This document shows positions 57,060 to 64,000 of a stretch of 64,000 nt of DNA, in pieces. The stretch is taken from positions 10,209,177 to 10,273,176 of the forward strand of contig NC_092659.1 of the NCBI RefSeq assembly GCF_032118995.1, read 5' to 3'. The notes below the pieces were generated by a model. That model was not told the origin of the DNA, ran no database searches, and was given only the letters and a program-made list of their open reading frames with translations. A program made the translations under genes and the position numbers. The stretch's first letter is position 1; the number at the start of each line of letters is the position of its first letter. This DNA comes from Asterias amurensis. Its lineage: Eukaryota > Echinodermata > Asteroidea > Forcipulatida > Asteriidae.

Positions 57060-57282
57060 GTGCGTTCGATTAGTTTCCCTGTGTCGACCCCGCGGTGCTC
57101 ATTCATGTGAGCCCCTGACAAGAGCTAATCGAACATCAAACCGACTCGCCCTCTCGTGGTGACGTCATGCACCTCTGGCCACTGGGGGCTGACCCGGGTG
57201 AGCCCCTGGAATGACATCAAAGCTATTCGAATGAGCGGGGGTAGACCAGGGTCGACCCGGGGAAGCTCATCGAACGCACCCA
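57060..57282. mobile_element. Harbinger-like foldback
   Basis: GGGTGCGTTCGATTAGTTTC at left, GGAAGCTCATCGAACGCACC-C at right, with ACT directly on both sides (3-bp duplication). Confidence 0.75.
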
Positions 57283-57689
57283 CTAATGTGTATGTATATT
57301 ACAGTGTCTCGTCATCAAGGTGAAGCTTTGTCTCATACCATAACATGAAGTCACAACAAATAGTAATCCACAAGAAATGTACCTTGGATTTGTTGTAAGA
57401 AGCTCCATGTTCGATGTCATAATACACTGCACAGTTGCTGTATTAGTTTAAACCGACTTCCATAATGAATATGACACACAGAACAAGAGGAAATCCACTC
57501 TACTCATTCCCTTTACACTGTTTATTGCTATTTCGGAAGACTGAGAAATTACTGAATACATTCCTTTATGGCGGGCATATACAAAATATCTCACTAAGTA
57601 TCAAATGTAGTATTTCATTTCAATAGTACATGTAGTATTTGGCCTGGTTATTTTTACAATGAGTACTTTATACTAGCTCTTTATATCAG

Positions 57690-57766
57690 ATGAATGGCAA
57701 ATTGAAATGACTAGCAATGTGAGATTTGTTAGCACTGATGAATCTGGTATTCTGGTAACAGACATG
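57690..57766 (+). other. Exon-like segment, orphan
   Basis: Bounded by CTCTTTATATCAG and ATG/GTAAGC. In the phase that needs two bases to complete a codon it reads DEWQ-IEMTSNVRF, then VSTDESGILVTDM, with natural-looking composition. It enters in phase 1 and leaves in phase 0. It does not fit CEP63 exon 14 or 15 phases and no neighbouring exon was found. It may be an exon of a gene beyond the window or chance. Confidence 0.25.
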
Positions 57767-57974
57767 GTAAGCCAATCTCATGTTCCTACATTGCATTTTG
57801 CAGTCTGGGGAGTCATGCCAAATCACTACTCAGTCATAGACCCCTGCAAACAACATGACCTACTGCTGTACCATTTTGTGGGAGGTCAAATTCATCATGT
57901 AATAACGTCATCAGAAAGTATTTCAGGCAGACCCAATGACAGATAGTGAGCCTGCATCTTATATGCAAAGAGTC

Positions 57975-58348
57975 TTAAAGGCAGAGGACACTATTGGTCA
58001 TTACTCAAAATAATTATCAGCATAAACCTCACTTGGTAACGAGTACATTGTGTAATGCCATGGGGAGAGATTGGTAGTATAAAAAATTGCTCCCGTTGAA
58101 GTGATGTAGTTTTCAAGAAATCGGTAATTTTCCACGAATTGGATTTTGAGACATCAGATTTAGATTTTGAGGTCTCGGAATCAAGCATCTGAAAGCACAC
58201 AACTTTGTGTGCCAAGGGCCGTTGTTCTTCCATTAGTTTCTCACAACTTTGACGACTAATTGAGTTCAAATTTTTACAAGTTTATTTTGTATGCATATGT
58301 TGAGAAGACTGGTCTTTGACAATTACCAATAGTGTCCAGTGTCTTTAA
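57975..58348 (+). mobile_element. TTAA foldback MITE, reference copy
   Basis: 374 bp between TTAA sites. Ends TTAAAGGCA-GGACACTATT and AATAGTGTCCAGTGTCTTTAA are inverted repeats. The interior has fixed blocks: ACTCAAAATAATTAT, CCTCACTTGGTAACGAG, GAATTGGATTTTGAGAC / GGTCTCGGAATCAAGCATC (an internal palindrome), GAAAGCACACAACTTTGTGT and AGACTGGTCTTTGACAATTA. TTAA targets with no extra duplication suggest a piggyBac-type non-autonomous element (inference). About 20 copies lie in this window. Confidence 0.85.
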
Positions 58349-58984
58349 TACATTGGTAGTAGTCATCAAGAAAGCTACAACTGTTGAATAACATGACCCA
58401 TGCTAATTATTTACACTTATTGTAATACACACATATTTAGAGTACATATATACAGTGAAGCGTGATTAAGAATGAATGGTAGCAAGCAGCAGCTTTTGTT
58501 TAGTACTAAGATGAGGTGTCCATTATTGACACATTGCCATCAAATACTGCAAAAAGATCCTCAAAACAACAAATCCAAACTCCAAAGAAAACGTATAAGG
58601 GAGGATAGAAAATGCAGTCAGAAATTTGATTTTTTCTAAATAATTTTCCTGGCAGAAACTTCAGCAAACTAGCATTGAGAAATCAGAACAGACGTATGTA
58701 AGAAGCATATCTGTTTAATCACTCAGACAGAGAGACCCGAGAGGACCATCAGGACCCAATTTCATAAAGCTGTTTTACAAAATAATGCTGCTTAGCAAAT
58801 AGAGCACCAGTTGCAACAATGTAAACTTAATGGAATATTGGCTGGTAACCAATGTCTGCTCGGCATTTGTTTGTGCTTACAACCTTTATGAAACAGGGCC
58901 CTGATCATTTAACAGTTGAATGTGCTCAATGCTGAATGTTCCTTCTCACACCATAGGTTTGCAAATAAACCAAGAAGCACATAC

Positions 58985-61900
58985 ATCTTTATGATATGAA
59001 TTTATTATTGGTACACTTCCTGCCATTGTTTATATCACAGGAGTTAAGCAACACTTTATGTTTGGAAATACATACAAATCTTATTTAAAGAATGCAGTTA
59101 TGTGCTACAATGTTCAAACTGACTTTTTGCAACAAGGTTTACCATTAAAAAAATGTAATGGCCCATGCCTTTTGCAGTATTTAGCACATAATTAGTACAT
59201 GTGTGCATTATATTCAAAACACAGTATTAATAGCCTACTGTCCATTCACCAAATGTCTCAACTCAATCTTACCAAGCCGGCCCACTACATGTATAAGGTT
59301 GCATTTATTGGAGTGTTGTAAACCGGCTATGATATATGCAAAAACTACGTTCCCACCTCATTTTGCTGTCAACTACATTGATTGTACATTCTCTAGGTGT
59401 ACAAGTAGCTTGGCAGTCATCTCTGTACATAACTTAATTTATAGTCAGACACCATTTCAATATACATTGTACATGTTCATCATTGATTCATAAGGCACTT
59501 GGATACGTATGAAAAGTTTATCAAAAGTTTGGATGGATTGAAATATTATCTGGAAGAACCTTCCACCATTTCAAAAGAGATAACAAATATAATATTGTAT
59601 AAATTATCTATAATTATAAGTATAATTACAAAAAAATGCTGTACTTGTTTGTTTATTGAAGAATTAAAGCAAGTACAGTGTGCTGAAAGCAGAATACAAG
59701 ATGCTTATCGTCTAGTCTACTTCTAGCTTGTAATAATGTACAGTTTACAAAACTTTACAGAGTATTTTGAAAAGGCCATGCCATAAGCCAAAGCTGTTAA
59801 TTCAGATGTTTGAACTGACTTTTACAATTCCTGGTGTGAAATATGTAGTATGTCTTCCAGTGTGCAGTTTTTCAGAGTTGCAAAATATTTATGATTAATA
59901 AATAAATAAAGTATTTGTGTTTGGCTTATTAATAAGGCCACTATTGATTAATTAAATGAAGTCAAGTTGTTTACTTTGCCTGGGTTATTGATCATATTGT
60001 GCATCGTTTAATAATTATGTTGTGTATGTCACTTACTACAGTTCAAATGTAGACAATGTATGTTTTTTTCTGATAGTTAAATCATATTGTTTTGTTCTTG
60101 GCTGCAAATTGTGTCCATGCGACAATTTTAATGAGAGTTTTTTTCTTTCTTGATTGATTTGCACCAATAGTGTCATTGAGCAGTGGAAGGATGTGAAGCT
60201 AGCTTGATAGAATTAACATTAACTAGTAATGACTACCCATATACTGAATGTATGTTTGTGGCTATCAGCAAGGCATGTCATTTTCATTATGTTATAACGC
60301 TCGGTCAAGAACATGAAAGTTGGCAGTTAATTACATTTTATTTACACCATTTGCTAGAATTTTCACTTAGCATAAACACTCGTACTACTTCCCTGATGAC
60401 TACATCCTTAATCAGTTCTAAAATTCATCATACATGCTGAATTACTGTAATGAATCCATCAATGGGCAACATGAAATGTGACAGGCTCTACAAAAATAAG
60501 TCGCTTGTCGCACAACCCAGTTTCCAGTACAGGGCTGTTGAGTGATGGGAGGGCGAGTTTTTTTTTTTCATGTGGTTTCATGCTTCTTAAGGGTCTATAT
60601 TTTCACATTTTCTGGGGGGAAAAAAATGAAAAACTGAAAATTGAAATTAAAAAATCTGAAAAAAATTGTTTTTGATCGATAAAGGTGAATAAACCAAGCA
60701 CTTTTTGTTCATCCCCTAGACGTCAATAGTTTTTATTAAACAGGCCGTTTCCCCAGTATGGGTTATTTTCAGATTGTGACATAATCTTTTTTCAAAAGGT
60801 CATATCTTTTTAACCAAACATCGTAAAAGTGTGTAAGACATGTCAAAATGAAGCTTGTTGTATGCTCTTTTCAGCGATGTATAAAACCCAATAAGTTAAT
60901 TGTCCCCCTTGTGACTCATTTTGCAGAGCCCATCCTTCATGCACTGACTGCCACAGCCTTAAGCTCTGGGACTGTAGTAACATAGCTTTAATGAATAATG
61001 TTGTTTATATTTATTCCACACAAGCTCAAGCAATACCTCTCATAATGCTACTCACTAACTATTGTATAGAGTCAAATCTACATGTTATTATACAGAGCAA
61101 TTAACATCAAAACAAACAGTTTTCTCATTAAGAAAATAAAATACTTGGAAGGCAGAATCAATTCAAAATCTAATTTAAAAAAAACATAATGAAAATGGAA
61201 GCATCTGAACTGGGAAGGTTAAAAAATAAACATGAGATTGCCTTTTCACCATTTAAAAATCAAACAGTTAATTTTTACAAAGCATTATCCTGTGAATTAT
61301 GAACTTCTAGTGGCAGGCAAAATCTTGGACGTCACATTTCACTTTTGGTGCATGTTTACACAAAATTATGCAAAAGTCCAATTTTTTTAGTACCTATTTT
61401 TAAGAAAAACAATCTTGTATTTGTAGATAAAATAAAAAAAGCTATTAATTTCATGAGCCTTTTTTTCATGACACAAAGCACATAAATGTAAGATTAATAA
61501 AAGTATGAAATAGTAGGGGAAGTTTAATATGTTGCAATATAAACATGAGGTATCAAGGCTAGTTCCTTTAGCCCTTTATTAACAAGGCACAATCTAGTAC
61601 TCAAAACCATTCAATCCAAAATACCAATCATTTAGCATCTGTCATAAAAAAAATACATGTTTATAAATATTTTCACACAAGGTAAAATTAGATCAATAAA
61701 TATGCTAAATTTCCGTGTTACAATTCAGACAACACAATGTAACACTCACCATATCCATGGGTCCATGTTAGGCCCTCTTCAAAATGAATAAACCTTTACA
61801 GTAAATGACCAGGAGTCAGTGCTTGTGGTTTTATAGTTACCACAAGTGTTATTCAAACTCTGACCTTCAAAGTCAAAGTGATAGTGCCTGGCCAAACCTT

Positions 61901-62762
61901 TTGTTCATAACTGTTGTTGAGTGAACAATCTCTTTGTACACCATTGATAAAGAACTTGACTCGTTATAACTTGGATAAGGTCATTTCTGAGAGAAATTGG
62001 TTCAGTAAAGGTCAGTTGATGGTGTTTAAATTAATGCAATTGTCCCATTACTTGAATCAAACTTGTTGAACCATTATACATTTACCAATGGTGTACTCTG
62101 CAGTTGCACATCTTTAGTTTCTATTACAACTCAATTCCTCAATCACGGTGCAGCCATCTTGTTTTCTTGTAGTCAAATTAATGAGACAAAGGAGGCAAGT
62201 CTTTTACCTCTTCATTTCCAACCAGCCAGTGAGGACAAGTCTCTTAATGTGTACACATTGTCACATCTTACATGATGGAAGAGTGTAATAGTCCACTGTT
62301 TCATTGTCTACAAGGTACAATATTAACCTAGAGCACCGGTACAATCATAGTATCTAACTTCTTGCAATTTAATATTGACATAATAGATCTGGTTTCCATA
62401 CACACAAGACATCAAATCACTGCGAGTTGATGTCTCGTGAACTGAATTCAAATATTCATTGGAAAAACATCAAAGCATGTTCTTAAATTCTGCATAACAT
62501 AGGAACTCTGTTTTGTGTGTCTACACCACCAGTGCATAAACTTCACAATGCATTGAAATACAGAGGTGCTTTATTTTTTTGTGTGTTAATTGAGCAATGT
62601 TTGCCTCATGGTTTGCCACCATGAAAGCAAACCAACTTCGTGTTAGTCAAAAAACTACATCAATATAAAGACCATAAACAACGTCATAGCACTGGTTAAT
62701 GTTTATACAATCCATACTGATGCATTTTTAAGTGATAATTGAGGTAAGACCAGGAAGACTAT
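58985..62762 (-). other. Putative long YAP1 3' UTR (repeat-poor)
   Basis: AT-rich tract of 3.8 kb directly downstream of the YAP1 stop, free of the TTAA MITE that recurs about every 3 kb elsewhere. On the minus strand an AATAAA lies at plus 59001-59006, followed by a GT-rich stretch. Other AATAAA sites occur, for example near 61571, so shorter forms are possible. Short plus-strand open frames here (59499-59726, 60183-60440) look like chance. Extent inferred only. Confidence 0.45.
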
Positions 62763-63010
62763 TTATAACCATGTGAGAAAGTTATCCATTCTATTAGGTG
62801 AGGCCAGGACTGCTTCTACATCATTCAAGATGTCCGTATTGAGTGCTTCATGAAGACTGGGTACCAGATCATCACTATCCATGTTGCCTTGGTTACTATT
62901 ATCACCGGTGCCTTCCATTGGACCCATATCAATGTTGGTACCCGGCATCGAGTCTAAGAAGTCCATATGACGTGGCGTCATGGAGGCTGGGATCGGAGTC
63001 TTGCGTTCAC
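62763..63010 (-). CDS. YAP1: YAP1/yorkie terminal coding exon
   Basis: Minus-strand exon starting after TTTATGACTTACAG; the first two bases complete a split codon (phase 1 intron). Reads ERKTPIPASMTPRHMDFLDS, MPGTNIDMGPMEGTGDN, DLVPSLHEALNTDILNDVEA and ends MDNFLTWL. Human YAP1 ends [36 protein letters not shown] and FLTWL; the final TWL is the PDZ-binding motif. YAP1 is the Hippo-pathway transcriptional co-activator. This exon holds the end of the transactivation domain; the TEAD-binding and WW parts lie beyond the right edge. Stop at 62763-62765. Confidence 0.95.
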
Positions 63011-63147
63011 CTGTAAGTCATAAACAATGTTTCAGGAATGGTTATTTGTAAACTTGATGAAACATGAAGGTCGATAACGATAAGTTGTATTTTGTATATG
63101 GGATTTGAGCCATTGCATGGTGAGGTATCAATATATATTTGGTTTCA

Positions 63148-63556
63148 GTAACACCATGTGTATCTACTTGCCTGGTAGATTATGTGCTTGATATTCTACT
63201 ACCACGTAGAGTTCGGGAGACTTCTCAGTTCTAAAAAGAACTGTCCTGCTTTTTAACTAAGGCAGAAGGTAGAAAATCGGCCAGGACTACTACTTGAGCT
63301 TATAGGATTGTTATTAACTAAATTACCGGGGAGTGAGTTATTGGTCTCAACGTTTCAAATAGCTTGCCCAAGTCATTGTCAGGAGACACTACCTTCCGCC
63401 CAGGTAGTAGTTAAAAAGCAGGACAGTTGTTTTCAGAACTGAGAAGTCTCAAAATTTTGGAAAATCTACTATATATGGTAGTAGAATATAAAGCAAGACA
63501 GTTCTCTACAGAACTAAATCTACCTGGTAAGTACCTACACACATGGTGTTACCTTA
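63148..63556. mobile_element. Foldback with Penelope-like motif
   Basis: GTAACACCATGTGTATCTAC at left pairs with ACACACATGGTGTTACC at right; inner arms AGACTTCTCAGTTCT and AGAACTGAGAAGTCT. The interior minus strand carries CTGACAATGACTTGGGCAAG and GAAACGTTG, similar to Penelope-like element termini. Confidence 0.6.
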
Positions 63557-63772
63557 AGATTGTATTTTGTAGCTGGCATGAATGGAGTTCATCAATCATC
63601 TAGAGAGCTTCATTGAGTATTGCTGTTCTCATTACAGATAGTTCCTCACAATGCACAAGAAGCTTCGAACTCTTTATGTTACTCATCCGAGAAGGCTTTA
63701 TTCTCATCACTAGTCCGAGGTTTGATAGATTAGCTGCTCATGACTGCTCATGTGAGTATTGTTTCTTACACT

Positions 63773-64000
63773 TTAAAGACACTGGACAGCACCTTTGGTA
63801 ATTGTCAAAGACCAGTCTTCTCACTTGGTGGTTCCCAACATATGCATAAAATAACAAATCTAGGAAATTTTTACTCAATTGGTCATTGAAGTTGCAGGAG
63901 AATAATGAAAGAACGAAAAAACACCCTCGTTGCAACAATTTGTGTGCTTTCAGATACATAATTTAATGCTTCAGGCTTAAGTCTTTTATTATTTGAGTGA
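63773..64000 (-). mobile_element. TTAA MITE copy cut by the window edge
   Basis: TTAAAGACACTGGACAGCAC at left, reverse orientation; continues beyond 64000. Confidence 0.8.

Noticed and set aside
59499-59726. 75-codon plus-strand open frame in AT-rich DNA
   Set aside because: Ile/Lys/Thr-rich as expected from base composition; lies in the putative YAP1 3' UTR.

Overview
The window looks like nuclear DNA of an echinoderm, most likely a starfish. The main evidence is a divergent, intronless H2A/H2B pair with histone 3' stem-loops. The H2B N-terminus ([15 protein letters not shown]) is the starfish type as I remember it, where sea urchin H2B starts PAKTSGKG. Genes have long AT-rich introns and are embedded in a dense population of small foldback transposons. 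I had no database access, so the species call is an inference.

Layout, left to right. (1) At 2877-3835 on the minus strand there is a candidate two-exon gene for a 76-residue secreted peptide precursor. (2) At 7040-20965 on the plus strand seven exons with matching intron phases encode a signal peptide, a six-bladed LDL-receptor class B (YWTD) propeller and then a rhodopsin-family seven-helix receptor. I know of no described family with this architecture, and it is the most interesting object here. (3) From about 21 to 26.4 kb there is a transposon thicket with a non-autonomous Helitron, a 220-bp array of GATAAAC/GTTTATC motifs and a relic copy of a histone promoter. (4) At 26.6-27.97 kb lies the H2A/H2B pair. 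(5) At 29098-54809 on the plus strand is CEP63 (the ancestral CEP63/DEUP1 type): 15 exons, about 817 residues, almost all coiled coil. (6) At 62763-63010 on the minus strand is the last coding exon of YAP1/yorkie, followed by a repeat-poor tract to about 59 kb that I read as its long 3' UTR. CEP63 and YAP1 are convergent.

Repeats dominate. About 20 copies of one TTAA-flanked foldback element (ends TTAAAGGCACTGGACAC) are spread at roughly one per 3.2 kb. There are also several other TTAA foldbacks, hAT-like elements with 8-bp duplications, Harbinger-like foldbacks, two tRNA-derived SINE families, LINE fragments and pieces of a Penelope-like repeat. Several have marked CEP63 directly. One MITE sits at intron position +6 of exon 7, another supplies the stop codon, and a 53-bp minisatellite in intron 11 is an amplified copy of exon 11's own 5' splice site.

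Gene models were built by eye from splice signals and reading phase. They are internally consistent (all phases close and total lengths divide by three) but unverified by transcripts.
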